Assembly: GCA_013350335.1 (NCBI GenBank)
Contig: CM023538.1
Coordinates: 47,424,201-47,488,200 of the forward strand
Direction of reading: 5' to 3'
Length of the DNA: 64,000 nucleotides
Source of the DNA: Chimonanthus salicifolius
Taxonomy: Eukaryota; Streptophyta; Magnoliopsida; Laurales; Calycanthaceae
Shown: positions 12,106-23,479 of the stretch, in pieces
How the letters are laid out: each line of letters starts with the position of its first letter
Numbering within the stretch: position 1 is the first letter of the stretch
Notes under the pieces: model-generated
The model's database searches: none
What the model was told of the DNA's origin: nothing
The model's input: only the letters and a program-made list of their open reading frames with translations
Made by a program: the position numbers and the translations under genes

Positions 12106-12296
12106 CTCCCACCATCTCATTTTAGTCGTCTAATTTGAAATATTTGTATCTTTTAAGGAACTTTCTATATAAGGCTAGCACTCCATGTGATCTCATCCAT
12201 TTTCAACACACTTTATACTACTCAAATATAAATGAGACAACTATTTTGGGACAATTCCAAAATCCATATAGGACAACTAACTTGGGACATAAGGAG
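12106..12296. mobile_element. Stowaway-like MITE, about 190 bp
   Basis: The left end CTCCCACCATCTCATTTTAG and the inverse of the right end, CTCCTTATGTCCCAAGTTAG, form an imperfect terminal inverted repeat of the CTCC-type typical of Tc1/mariner MITEs. TA flanks both ends (12104-12105 and 12297-12298). No coding capacity. Confidence 0.7.
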
Positions 12297-12409
12297 TATT
12301 AGTTGAATTTCACACTATCTACTAAAATACATAATATTTGTAGCACAGTATCTACTAACATTACTATTTCCTCATTTATAATTTTAGTAGATAAATTACT
12401 TCAATATTA

Positions 12410-12660
12410 AAGAACCAAAAATTAACTTCAAAGATCTCCTTTTGAAATTGGAAATCTACCCAAAGAGGAAATCATTAAGAAGAGACTCAAAAAATTACTT
12501 AACAAAATCCTCCTTTGGATATTGTAAAGCTATAAACATGAGGAAATCAATAACTAGAGATCTGAAAATTAACTCAAAAAAACCCCATAAACAATGGAAA
12601 TCGATAATTAGAGATCTAAACATTAATTAAAAAAAATCCTCCTTCAATATTGGAAATTGG
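12410..12660. repeat. Degenerate tandem repeat upstream of a signal-peptide exon
   Basis: Three to four units of about 60-80 bp share AGAGATCT, ATTAACT(C/T)AAAAAA, CCTCCTTT and ATTGGAAATTG. One or two weaker units precede the paralogous exon at 14754, so the repeat probably belongs to the promoter that was copied. Confidence 0.5.
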
Positions 12661-12679
12661 TGAACATAAAAAATCTACA

Positions 12680-12687
12680 TATATAAA
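12680..12687 (+). promoter_or_regulatory. TATA box of signal-peptide gene 1
   Basis: TATATAAA lies 52 bp upstream of the ATG at 12732. The paralogue has TTATAAAT at exactly the same distance from its ATG. Confidence 0.6.
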
Positions 12688-12731
12688 TTAGATTGGCAAA
12701 CACTTGTCTTGCCACCACCATATTCTTATTC

Positions 12732-12804
12732 ATGGCTAAGTTTAACAAGACAAGTGCAGCCCTTCTCTTCTTCTTTCTTGCAAACTTTTTCACTCTTCAA
12801 GAAT
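12732..12804 (+). CDS. Signal-peptide exon of a possible small secreted peptide (gene 1)
   Basis: The 73-bp exon encodes 24 residues (MAKFNKTSAALLFFFLANFF and then TLQE) plus the first base of the next codon. It has a Lys-containing N-terminus and a hydrophobic core, as in a secretory signal peptide. It ends AGAAT followed by the donor-like GTTAGT, giving a phase-1 intron. The exon at 14754-14826 has the same length, frame and donor position and about half its residues in common, so both descend from one gene. A phase-1 intron within or right after the signal peptide is common in plant cysteine-rich peptide genes such as defensins. I cannot name the family because the mature part is not secure. 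Confidence 0.5.
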
Positions 12805-13569
12805 GTTAGTGTTGCTCTCATAATCCGTCTGTCTGCTACTTTAAAATTAAATGGGTTATGTTTAAGCCCAACTTATGATAAAATAACACAGTAGAGAAGC
12901 ACACAAGGGCAGAACTCATTTTTTTTTTACAGAGGAAGGAAATTTTAACAGAAAGTGCCAAATTGTAAAACTTTAAAATATCATAAAAAGGCCCCACTAA
13001 AAGTTCATAAACAATTTGGGGGTGCCATTAAAAATTAAAAACATAAAAATAGTGGCATGTTATGACCTAATGATAAATGTATATATTAGTTAAGAGAATA
13101 AATGAGCCAAAAGGGCAAGTAAAAAGTCTTAGTCCGTCCATTTATAAAAACAGGCTTTAAAAAGTCCAAGCTCAGCCCATCATACTAAAAAAATGGTTGT
13201 ACATGCCTTTTTATTTCAGACGGGTTCTAGCCGAAAAATATTTGTAGTTATAAAAAACCTGTATCGGCTAAAATCTAGGCTGAAATTTTGGTAAATTTTG
13301 ACATTTTGCCAGCATCGTTGATATTGATCCCATTTACAAACTCCAGCCAACACAGCCAATATGGTTGAAATATTTCAAATAAAATTTATAGGCGACTCCA
13401 CAACCAATTCTACATCCTATTTTTTTTTTTTAAATTTATGTCTGAAAAACCGAGAGATATGCAACAACATATTCAATTCATGCAACATCATCATATTAAT
13501 GACCATAGATGACTGACAATCGCAGTTCTTCTTAATTTTTTTTTGCCATTTTTGTGTTGAATGACACAG

Positions 13570-13820
13570 GCAAAAGGGATGTGATCGGCAAGAAAAGTGA
13601 AGTATCAGAGCAAAGGGAGGAGACAATGACAAAGAAGAAGATACATATTTCACCATTCAAGCCAGCATCAACACAAATGGGATTGAGACACAGACCCAAA
13701 CCATTCCTTGCTGGTGTTGTATCTTCACTCATAATTGCTACAGTACGCAGAGTTACTGTGAGGGAATCTGCATGTAACCCACAACGCAATCCACTTTCCA
13801 TGTTTCTCTATCTAATGTAA
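13570..13820 (+). CDS. Candidate second exon of signal-peptide gene 1
   Basis: A good acceptor (TGACACAG) precedes 13570. Joining to the exon that ends at 12804 keeps the frame, makes a Cys codon at the junction and gives 107 residues in all. The segment is rich in Lys/Arg/Glu at first, has one hydrophobic stretch (FLAGVVSSLIIATV) and a C-terminal Cys. It lacks the cysteine pattern of defensins, snakins or lipid-transfer proteins, so it may be a chance open frame. No corresponding exon was found after the paralogous exon at 14754. Confidence 0.22.
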
Positions 13821-14700
13821 TTTCTCAAGTGTGAGGTCTTGGGTGCACTTATGCACCTAAAACTATCTAAATATAATATACAAGGAATAAAAGAATGACC
13901 ATTAGTTTATAAGTTATTTCGCACTGTTCTTTACTCATACAAACTTGAGTATAGGATATTTTTTTTTTTTTAGAGTTATACATTGTGTGCTTTGGCAAGT
14001 GTGTGCGCCTTTCACGTAATGATTTGGTACAAAGGCATAAAGGAATAGGCATGATTTTTATTTTATTTCACACTAATCTTTACTCATTAAGTTGAATTTT
14101 AAAATTGAAGATTGTTTTCAAATCTTAGCACAATATGATGATCACTACGACCACAGCAACAACAAATAAAAAAAAATATTAAAACTAAATATTATATGCA
14201 CATGCAAGTGAAACTGAGTTTGTATTTTTTGCAAGCTTTTGAGAATATGAATCGATAATAAAAATAAATAAATCAAAATTCTTCAATATTAACCCACACA
14301 GAAACCAAAAGATTTCTCCAATCTTAAATTTATAAGGGCATGGTTATAAGCCTACAAAAGATATAACTGATAACCTCCAAAATTAAGTGAAATAGACGCG
14401 CCAATTTCAAAACAATGAATCCCATTGGATTAGTAAAACAAGCATGGATCATTGTGGCATTAATCAACTGAGTTATGTATACAACTAAGCATACATGTAC
14501 GAATGGTTTTGGCCCATTCTCATTTTTGTAGATACAGACTTCCTTATCTCTTGCTTTAACTACATTTCCAAACTTCAATACATTATAATAATTAGAGATT
14601 CAAAAAATTAACTAAAAGAAGCATCCTTTGAAGATGGGAAACTTGTAAACTTAAATGGAATGGAGATAAAATAACTAAATTTTTTTTAAAAAAAATCTGC
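13821..14700. other. Intergenic between the two signal-peptide exons
   Basis: AT-rich, with no supported coding frame. The sequence from about 14590 resembles the promoter of gene 1 (TTAGAGATTCAAAAAATTAA). Confidence 0.45.
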
Positions 14701-14701
14701 C

Positions 14702-14709
14702 TTATAAAT
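14702..14709 (+). promoter_or_regulatory. TATA box of signal-peptide gene 2
   Basis: TTATAAAT lies 52 bp before the ATG at 14754, in the same relative place as the TATA box of gene 1. Confidence 0.6.
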
Positions 14710-14753
14710 TAGAAGGACAAGCACTTCTCTATCCGCCATTGGAATTTTAATCC

Positions 14754-14826
14754 ATGGCTAGGTTTACCGGCGCAAGTGTAGTCCTCGTCTTCTTCGTCAT
14801 TACAAGCTTTTTCGCTGTGCAAGAAT
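14754..14826 (+). CDS. Signal-peptide exon of a possible small secreted peptide (gene 2)
   Basis: The 73-bp exon encodes MARFTGASVVLVFFVITSFF and then AVQE plus one base, closely matching gene 1 at 12732-12804. It is followed by a strong donor, GTAAGT. The promoter and ATG context also match. The downstream 970 bp hold a 249-bp tandem duplication and then the LTR of a Sirevirus-like element at 15795. I found no second exon, so this copy is probably truncated or its next exon was displaced by the retrotransposon. It could be a decayed tandem duplicate. Confidence 0.5.
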
Positions 14827-15289
14827 GTAAGTATGGATCTCATATTCGGCCACTTCTAAATAATTTGAATGGGATGATGTTTAAACCAAGGCTACGGTAA
14901 ATTATATCTTAAAAATTGGTAGATACGATACATCATATCAATTGTACTGCACTACTGGTGGCATAATACAACACGGTAAAGTCTAAAAATGTCTGAAATG
15001 GTACATTTAACTGTCATGACCAATTTTTTTAATTTTAAGAAAAATAGTTTGTTTCACCATTTTCACTTTGAATCTTACATTGGTGATTCCAAACCTTAAA
15101 ATCGATTCCAACCGGATTGCATAATTTATTTCTTTTTTGAATTTTTGCTCAAAGACAATCTAGATTTGAAGGTTTTTTTGAAAAAAATAAATAGTTTAAT
15201 ATTGAGTATTTATGGAATTGAATGGAGATACTTTAATTTGATTGATATAGTGTATATGGTGCTTGTGTAATCTTTTTAATTATCTTCAT

Positions 15290-15787
15290 CATTTTTATTA
15301 AATAGAAGTTTTTTTTTTAGAAAAAATCACGAATTGTAATAAAAGAAAGAGGTTTTCCATTTTCCTTTAAAATTCTTAAACCTATTTTATTTGTATTAAT
15401 ATTTTGAACTTCAACTATTGATGGAACATAGGAAGTAAATCTTTCAGAATGTGAAATTGCCAGCACTTTATCTATCATTTTGTCATTAAATGTGGAATTT
15501 GATAATTTCTTTTTTAGTAATATATTTGTTAGTCAAGCCATTTTTATTAAATAGAAGTTTTTTTTAGAAAAAATCATGAATGGTAATAAAAGAAAGAGGT
15601 TTTCCATTTTCCTTTAAAATTCTTAAACCTATTTTGTTTGTATTAATATTTTGAACTTCAACTATTGATGGAACGTAGGAAGTAAATCTTTCAGAATGTG
15701 AAATTGCCAGCACTTTATCAAGCATTTTGTCATTAAATGTGGAATTTGATAATTTCTTTTTTAGTAATATATTTTGTTAGTCAAGCT
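15290..15787. repeat. Direct tandem duplication, 2 x 249 bp
   Basis: Copies at 15290-15538 and 15539-15787 start CATTTTTATTAAATAGAAG and end GTTAGTCAAGC. They differ at only a few positions, so the duplication is recent. It stops about 8 bp before the LTR that starts at 15795. No coding potential. Confidence 0.92.
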
Positions 15788-15794
15788 AGCAAGA

Positions 15795-17341
15795 TGATAA
15801 AGAATAATTTTAGAGGGGGGTGAATAGGACTATTGGGGAATTTTAATTTCTATTTAAATATTGGGCACTTTAGAGATTGATCAAAACAAATTTGCTCAAT
15901 TAATCTTCTAAGTATGATCTATAAGCAAGATTAACTTCATGCAAACTATGAGGGCAATAAGATATGAGCTAAAGCAAGTGCCCAAAGTAAGGTGAACGAG
16001 ATGAGAAGATATGGAGAATTGTGGCACAATCATTTTTACGTGGTTTGGTAACCTTGCCTACATCCATGCCTCAAGTACACCACTTGAGGATTTCCCTAAC
16101 CTTCTCCTTCACGGGTGGAGAACAAACCTATGACAACCTTCATCTACTTCATGGGTGTAGATCGAACCGAGACTTACAAACACCAAGGAAACATTTCTTG
16201 GATTTCAATAGGGTTACATCAACCCTTTACAATGTTCTCACAAATGATAGAAAGTAGTAGTCTTGAAAAGTACCAAGAACACTAGCCTCTTGATGATTGA
16301 TGTAGCTTGTGGCATGTTCTTTGATGATCTTCCTCTTTCATGCCTTTGGCGATATAGAGTTGCTTCAATGAATTCCAAACCAAAGTGGAAAAGAGTTTAG
16401 GGATGAAATAGAGTTTGCCTATAAGGTCAATCTATCCCTATGAAGATCTTCTCTAATCACACAATCAATGTGGATCTTAATATGCTCAAGATGTGCCTAT
16501 GGTTGCCTTGATTGTGTTAGAGAGGGATTAAAAGAGCTTAATAAGGTTTCACTATGGTGATTAGAAGCTCTAAGTATGTTCGGGAAACTTGAGAGTGGTA
16601 TGAGAAAAATCAGCTTGGAGTGTCTAACATTGCCCATGAATAGAGCTTGGTTTATATAGGCAAGTTGTCCCAAAACAAATTTCCAGAAAGTGGGATCGTC
16701 CCACAAAAGTCATTACTGTCCTATTTTCAAAACGGTCGGATTTAAACTGTCATATGCCAACAGTTATATTGACCAGCCAACAATCATGTTAACTTAAATA
16801 CAAACTCGGATTGTCCTAAAGAAAAGTAGGATCGTCCTGAAAAAGTGGGATCGTCCCAGTTTGTAAAGCTTCAAAAGAGTGGGATCGTTTGGGTAAAAGT
16901 GAGTTCTTCCGGGAAAGGTGGGATCATCCCATTTTCTAAATTCCCGAAATCACCTTTTGATAATATATTGTCGTTTGGTGATTATTTGGATATAAAATGA
17001 AAAGCTCTTTGAGTGTTTCATTCACAATAAAAAAAAAAAAATTAACTATGAGGACATGTCATGATTCTGAGAACAATTTAAGATAGAGACATTTGGTAAG
17101 CATGAGAGCTACTTCTTTTGACTAATGGCTATCTTAGAGATCCAATTTAATATGTAATAATTTTTATCCAAGGGTCCTAAGTCAGGTCTGTCCTATGGTC
17201 GAATATACCTGTTCAATATTCCGATTTGATCCAATCTTCACTGCTTCGGGAGCTTCAAGCTTGATCTGACAACTCGGTCATGACTCAGTCACAAAATTTC
17301 AGTCTGACTCAAGGGAGACAAATTTCACTTTTAGGGCAACA
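15795..17341 (-). mobile_element. 3' LTR of a Sirevirus-like Copia, minus orientation
   Basis: The right boundary is sharp: on the minus strand a polypurine tract AAAGGGGGAGAT is followed directly by TGTTGCCC, the usual start of an LTR. The left end reads TGATAAAG on plus, so the minus LTR would end TTTATCA. Near that end the minus strand has CCTATTCACCCCCCTCTA, a motif I know from the LTR 3' ends of plant Sireviruses. A minus-strand TATA box (CTATATAAA, plus 16651-16660) fits an LTR promoter in this orientation. GGGATCGTCCC palindromes recur at 16691-16931. Length of about 1.5 kb fits the family. Coding regions that should lie to the right are missing. Confidence 0.65.
16691..16931. repeat. 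Cluster of short palindromes in Sirevirus-like LTR
   Basis: TGGGATCGTCCCA occurs at 16691-16703 and 16846-16858, AGGATCGTCCT at 16828-16838 and TGGGATCATCCCA at 16919-16931, with weaker versions between. Each is a near-perfect dyad around a 3-base centre. Confidence 0.75.
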
Positions 17342-19260
17342 ATCTCCCCCTTTGTCAATTTTGTGACAAAACCTAAAGAATAACCTATACAGACCAAAAT
17401 ACATATTACAGACTTGGACAAATTTACATACATGTCATGTATATGAATACCATATTACAATAATTTCAATACTCATGGACAAGATTGCATGAGGGTCTTA
17501 AGGCTTAAAGGCTCATGGCGGCTCCCCCTTAGAATATGCATGTGATATTCTTATAAGCACAACATAAACTGCATATTCTGGTGGAAAATGATACTCTCAA
17601 TAGTTAGTGGCAATAAGCAATAAGTGTTTAACTTTAAAGCATTTCTTAAAACCACATTTTCTCCCCCTGTCTTTGATACCGAAATTTTTGTTTCTCCCCC
17701 ATTATTCATGTGTTAGCCCCATCAATTTTTTTTTTAATAAACACATTTGTGTCTCCAGTATTTCAATACTTCTCCCCCTTTCTGTCATAAATTGACAAAG
17801 GGCCATCCTAAGCACATTTCATGGAGCACAAGTTGTGAATGGTCATTTGAATAAGTATAACTCCCCTAGGTTGTCATAAGCCTTGTCATTTAAGTTTCCA
17901 TATTTATTCCCCCTTAGTATTTAGATATGCACGTCATAGCATCACATCATTCATTTAAACAAATATAATTATATAAGAGCAATGTGTAATGAGTGATGCT
18001 AAGGTAATGCACTATTCCCCAATACCACGGCATCACGGGTGTATAACATGACTATAAGCTTTGGGGAATGAGAAAGGGAGAGAGGAAAAATGACAGTTTT
18101 AAGTCATCTTGCAAATGATACCACATGCCAACAATGATTAGATTTAACTTGAGGCCCTTTGAGTGATGCATGAGAAGCATAACAATAGAATTTGAGAAAT
18201 ATAGGGTTTCTCAAATTCTGGCTTTGAAACCCATATTGTCAAAATGAAAATAGTATAACTATGAAGCATATGAGGGATAATCACAATCCATGTGAGCACA
18301 ATTGATAATTTATCAATATTCATCCAAATACATATGCACACATGCAATGCATTCATGAAGGCAATAAGAACATACCAATCATTTCATTTTTCAATCTTAT
18401 AACAGTGCATTTAGCCTATTTCCTTTCTATTTCAATCATTTAGGGTAAATGCATGTTAAGCAGAATCAAGGGAGGAATATATTAGCAAGTCATATATACC
18501 AAACAACTCAATATATGAGTTAAAAGCATAGTTTGGGATATACAACAATGACCTTCATCAATAGTGTGAACATATATAATTTAATAATTCAACATAATGT
18601 TCAACACTCAAAGTTACCACATTAACATCCAAATATGATGAATATAATTTGCATTCATATGAATATAATACTCATAAAGCATAATGATTCTGATGAAGTG
18701 CTCAAGAGACATGATTTGACTTGAGAAGCTTAAAGATAAAATATTTAATCCTTCTTAATACTTGAGTAGTTATTTTCTCAAGAAAATGGACAATTGAGTC
18801 TCAATTAAGTGAAGTCATCCTTTATCTAAATCTTTGAGGCATAGGATGAAATCATTGTAATGTAGCACAAGGGTTAAGTATCATGATAGAGCATTTATTC
18901 TAAGTGCTTAACTCAATAAATCAATTTAACTTGCTACCAATTTTCTCTTAAGAGATTACAATATATTGTTCATGTAGCAGTGAAAACATTCAGTCTAGAA
19001 AGGAGTAATTAGGAGTGTGAGCAATAACATGAGATGAACATGGTATGATGCCCAGACACTACACATGGATTATCATGTCAGTAGTAAATAACCTATTGAA
19101 GTGGCATGACTAAGAAGCACAAGTCATCATGACATACAATGAGCATCAGGTATCCAACCTGCATTTCCATAGTACAACTTATAACCAAAAGTGAGATACA
19201 AAACATGAACATAGTGAAGATAATGTATAATGTTCAAGCAATGTAATCTCCCCCTGAAAT
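17342..19260 (-). mobile_element. Multi-polypurine-tract 3' region of the Sirevirus-like element
   Basis: Pyrimidine boxes on the plus strand (purine tracts on minus) occur at 17343-17350, 17521-17530, 17660-17668, 17693-17700, 17771-17780, 17908-17915 and 19246-19255, mostly TCTCCCCC(T). Two are followed by TTTGTCAATTTTGTGACAAA or a relative of it, a dyad that accompanies repeated polypurine tracts in plant Sireviruses. No pol or gag frame is readable here, so only the 3' non-coding part of the element seems to remain. Confidence 0.6.
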
Positions 19261-20404
19261 TGGGCACATATATCTGATATTTTATCACCAAGAACTCCTC
19301 TATTCTTGCTGTGATTACAGAGTTGCATTAATTTATACATGGTTTAGAGGTCATGCCTGCAGAAGTACATGCATTATGTCTAGTGTAGAGCACACATTGA
19401 AGCTAAAGATTAGAGTGTTGTGCTCAAATGGGTGTGCAAACTGTGTTTTTGCAACTAGCTCTTCAAGCAATGAAATACAGTGTTCATGGACAGTTTAAGA
19501 ATTTAACCTGGGAAAATCATGAACTAGCAGTAAAGCAAGCAAGAGAATGATCCATTCAATAAGGATAGATGAATATTTATTTTTATCATTACCAACTATG
19601 AAGACATCCAGCTAGAGGAAAATTCCATGAATATTTTAACTCAATCCTGTCATGCACTTAAGTTTATTTTAGTTGGTGAAACAGGGCTAAGTATCTTTTG
19701 TCCTTCTCAGATTTGAGGGAAACAATTAGATGGATAAACAAATTCCATATGTTTTTTTCCCTTAGTCATTTTCTGCAAATGCAGTATGATATTCATGACT
19801 CAAAATAATTTAGAAGGGAAATGCCCAGAGGATCATTTCCACCAAGTTCTGTGAGAGGGAGAGTCATAATTTTCCTTAACTACAGGTAATACATTTGATT
19901 TTAAAGACAATCTGTGGATGAGGAGTGTAGAACATACCACAAACATAGCTATTGTGCACATTAGGAGTTTATACATGGCCCACAAAACAGATTCTTGATG
20001 AAAAGATCATAGGTAGATACTACAAGCATCATGAAATCCTATTTAAATACTTATCCATTAGCCCAAAGAAATGCCAATATATCAAAGGAGGACTTCCTAT
20101 TTATAAGATTAGTCGGATGATTTACGACCCCTAAACACTTTGATCATAAAAAGGATAGAAACTAAAATATTAAATTCTCTCATGTATTTACATGCCAACA
20201 AGCCCAAAATGAATCTTCCTTCAGAGCCTCGAAAACAAACTCAATATCCCCTTGGATGCTATTAATTCTAGTATAGCGTAGAGGCGCTTTCTCAGGACAC
20301 CGAGTAGCGGTTTCCACATTATATATTTTAGGAAAAACCACTACATTTTCCTTCTTTTGTGTGAATAAAAATGGACAAATAAAACTTCAATCTCAATCAA
20401 TAAA
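19261..20404. other. Probable retrotransposon-derived DNA without readable frames
   Basis: No gene is supported. On the minus strand about 20170-20330 a run of roughly 50 codons can be read without stops, but I recognise no domain in it. It may be decayed internal sequence of the neighbouring LTR element. Confidence 0.3.
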
Positions 20405-20876
20405 ATAAATCCAACTACAAGAGACCAAATTTACGTGGTTCGGCAGTGTGCCTAACTCCATAGGATAAGCTCAGAATAAATATGTAACGACCCGGTCCAA
20501 CCTAACCCGCCTCTGAATACAGTACAAAATTGTTCGCTTTGGGCCACGCACGCACATGGCTTTGCCTTTGGGCCTGGCCCACACAATAAAATAACGGGCT
20601 TACAATATTTCTCTCTGGCAAACTAGAGGCTCACAAATGTCAACAATTCTTCACAATAAGGTAGATTCCAACGACAGTGAAAAATAAAGTATTGAGATAT
20701 CTCACAAAAAGAAGTATGAGAGGTAGCATGTGGAGATGCTGAGTCCACGATCCAAACCAGTAAAAGTGCTCTCCACGATGTGAGGAGCAAATCCTCAAAA
20801 TTTCTTCTGAAACGGAGCAAGGACAGTAGCTAGATATCACATTCTTATCATTTCTTCTTTTTCATCCTTTTCCTTC
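20405..20876. mobile_element. LTR debris of two types
   Basis: 20420-20470 (TTTACGTGGTTCGGCA) resembles a segment of the Sirevirus-like LTR at about 16034. At 20486 TGTAACGACCC...CTTTGGG resembles the LTRs of the TRIM at 47660-48174, including the phrase TTTGGGCC. Neither has clear ends here. Confidence 0.4.
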
Positions 20877-21515
20877 TGTAATACTCAGTCCCGTTACGGA
20901 CGTGTTATCTCCGAAACATGTCATTACATTCTCAAATACGGGTATCATGTCTATTTTTTCTTTGCCAATCAACAACAGGATAATAATTGAAGCAAGTAAG
21001 GAATCAATAACTCAAACCAACATAGCAATATAATTTAACAGTTATTACAATTATTCATAAAACCAGATGACCACTAAATCAAATATACAATGTTTTCTCA
21101 AAACAATAAAAAATGGGAACAACCTAAGTCATCAACAATCGCCATTGCCTAAGCTTGAACCCGGCAACTGTACGGTCCCACTGCCATTGGAGTACCTGAA
21201 AGGTAAGGGGGTGAACTCTACATGCCTGGTGAGAGAACACATATATATAAATCACCTAACCCACATCATACACTGCATACCCACTACTATGAGATATCAA
21301 GAATGCCTACATGCATGGTCCTACATAACACACACACAACCCACCGTACAGACAATCCAGCACATATGCAACATAACCCACAACCAATAACCACCCTACC
21401 TCTAGGACCACCACCTCCACAGAGATCCACACACACACCCCATAGACTGGTACCACTAGTCGTGAATCATAACCTGGCCATAAGGCCCACGGGAACTCTT
21501 GAACCGCACCATAAA

Positions 21516-21925
21516 AAAAAATAGCCACGAGAGTTGTCTTCACCGTGCTAATAACCACGAGAGTTGTCATCCACCGTGCCAACAATCACGGGATCTATCC
21601 TCCATTGTGCCAACAATCACGGGAGCTATCTTCCACCCTGTCAACAACCACGAGAGTTGTCCTCCACCGTGCCAACAATCATGGGAGCTATCCTCCATTG
21701 TGCAAGCAGTCATGGGAGCTATCCTCCATTGTACCAACAATCACGGGAACTATCCTCCATTGTGCCAACAATCACTGGAGCTATCCTCCACCATATTAAC
21801 AAGCACAGGAGTTGTCCTCCACCCTAGTAACAACCACGGGATTTGTCCTCCATCTTTCCAATAACCACGGGAGTTATACTCCACCGTGCCAAGAACCATG
21901 GGAGCTGTCCTCCGCCATGCCAATA
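21516..21925. repeat. 31-bp minisatellite array 1 (about 13 units)
   Basis: The unit is of the type AACAATCACGGGAGCTATCC followed by TCCATTGTGCC. Many units carry CACGG near the start and CCGTG near the end, with GAG and CTC inside, so one unit could fold into a short hairpin. The 31-bp period is not a multiple of three, so this is not a protein repeat. Confidence 0.9.
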
Positions 21926-22347
21926 ACAATAAAAGATGGGAACAACTTAAGTCATCAACAACCGCCACTGCCTAAGCCTGATCTCAGCACCCGCTCAATC
22001 TGCCTCCACCGAAGTACCTGAAAGGTAAGGTGGTGAACTCTACATGCCCAGCGAGGGAACACATATATATAAATCACCCAACCCACATCATACACTACAT
22101 ACCCACTACTATGAGACATAAAAAATGCCTACATGCATGGTCCTACATAACACACGCACAACCCACCGTGCGGACAATCCAGCACATACACAACATAACC
22201 CACAACCTATAATCACCCTACCTTTAGGGCCACCAGCTCAACAAAGATCCACACATACACCCCATAGACTAGTATCACGAGTCGTGAATCATAACCAGGC
22301 CATAAGGCCCACGAGAACTGTCCTCAACCGCACCATAACAAAAAATA

Positions 22348-22687
22348 ACCACGGGAATTGTCTTCCATCGTGCTAATAACCATGGTAGTTGTCCTCCACT
22401 GTGCCAACAATCACGGGAGCTATCCTCCATTGTGCCGAGAATCACAGGAGCTATCTTCCACCCTGTCAACAACCACGGGAGTTGTCCTCCACCGTGCCAA
22501 CGATCACGGGAGCTATCCTCCATTGTTCCAACAATCACATGAGCTATCCTCCACCATATCAACAAGCACAGGAGTTGTCCTCCACCCTATCAACAACCAT
22601 AGGAGTTGTCCTTCATATTGCCAATAACCACGGGAGCTATACTCCACCGTGCCAAAAACCAAGGGAGTTGTCCTCCACCGTGCCAAT
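22348..22687. repeat. 31-bp minisatellite array 2 (about 11 units)
   Basis: The same unit as array 1, in the same order of variants (for example units ending CCACCCTGTC and then CCACCGTGCC) but about two units shorter. This matches the 60-bp difference between the two higher-order periods. Confidence 0.9.
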
Positions 22688-22837
22688 AACAATAAAAAAT
22701 GGGAATAACCTAAGTCATCAACAACCGCCACTGTTTAAGCCTGATCCCGGCACCCGCTCGATCCGCCCTCCATCGAAACACCTGAAAGATAAGGGGGTGA
22801 GCTTTACCTGCCCAGTGAGGGAACACATATATATAAA

Positions 22838-23000
22838 TCAATGAGAGTTATCGTCCACCGTGCCAATAACCACGGGAGCTATACTCCACCCTGTCAATAA
22901 CCACGGGAGTTGTCCTCCACCGTGCCAATAACAACATGAGATATCCTCCACCGTAGTAATAACGGCGTGAACTATCCTTCACGGTGCTAATAGCCACAAG
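22838..23000. repeat. 31-bp minisatellite array 3 (about 5 units)
   Basis: Third array in the series, more divergent, following a shortened leader at 22688-22837. Confidence 0.85.
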
Positions 23001-23212
23001 AGTTCTCCAACCACCGGGTAACTCATAGTCAAATCACGCTTCTACCACGTTGTCCCTCATAACATCCGAACCCTAACTACCGATGCTCTGTTCATGAAGA
23101 TTGGTCTTCACCCATACCACCACGAACCTCTAGGCCTCCCCCTAAAGATAAACATTCATCATCACATATAAGCAGTTGTTCAAATCTAAAACTTCTACTG
23201 TTTTTAAGGAGT

Positions 23213-23352
23213 ATGTCAAGGCTTCAAGTTTAAGCAGAGGTCGAAATATCCTTAGTATGGCCTTCTGGAAAAGGGAAGGAGCTATCTTGAGACCAAAGGG
23301 CAGAGATTTCTTCTTGCGCAAGCTTTAGATGATCTGGATGCATGCCAGAATG
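23213..23352 (-). pseudogene. Endogenous pararetrovirus fragment (RT region)
   Basis: The minus strand reads PFGLKIAPSLFQ and a following helix-like stretch (23213-23303), the conserved region ahead of the catalytic motif in pararetrovirus reverse transcriptases. Directly beside it (23304-23352) is a piece that belongs further upstream in the same domain, HPDHLKLAQEEIS. The two are in different frames and the part between is absent, so this is an internally deleted and frameshifted remnant. The FQ-type motif with K-x-A-P-S resembles Caulimoviridae more than Ty3/Gypsy, but Gypsy is not excluded. It cannot encode a protein. Confidence 0.55.
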
Positions 23353-23479
23353 ACTGGCTTTAGTGGGAGAGGTAGAGGGAGCATCATCTCGGACGAAGAG
23401 CCACCGACACTTACATGATTGACATAAAGTAAAGCAAAAGTAGAAGCTGAAGAGCCTGAAGGAAGTCAGATGTTTCTTA

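Larger units (their letters stand above)
20877..23030 (+). mobile_element. Gypsy-type LTR fragment with expanded minisatellites
   Basis: It starts TGTAATACTCAGTCCCG, like the start of the solo LTR at 1314, and shares the later phrase ACCTGAAAGGTAAGGGG(T)GA with that LTR (near 1661). The 3' end was not found. A unit of about 820 bp and then about 760 bp is repeated (starts at 21102, 21925 and 22688). Each unit contains a leader with CCTGAAAGGTAAGG and ACACATATATATAAATCA, and then an array of 31-bp repeats. No gene is supported; open frames in all phases come from the stop-poor repeat. Confidence 0.6.

Noticed and set aside
13570..13820. Defensin-type mature peptide for signal-peptide gene 1
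   Set aside because: The candidate exon splices in frame but lacks the eight-cysteine pattern, so I do not name it a defensin.
21067..22844. Many repeat-protein-like frames with HRANNHGSYPPL-type units
   Set aside because: The repeat unit is 31 bp, so frames shift at every unit. They exist only because the unit lacks stops in several phases.
21516..23000. Possible CRISPR array from regularly spaced repeats
   Set aside because: Units are head to tail with no unique spacers, in a plant LTR context.
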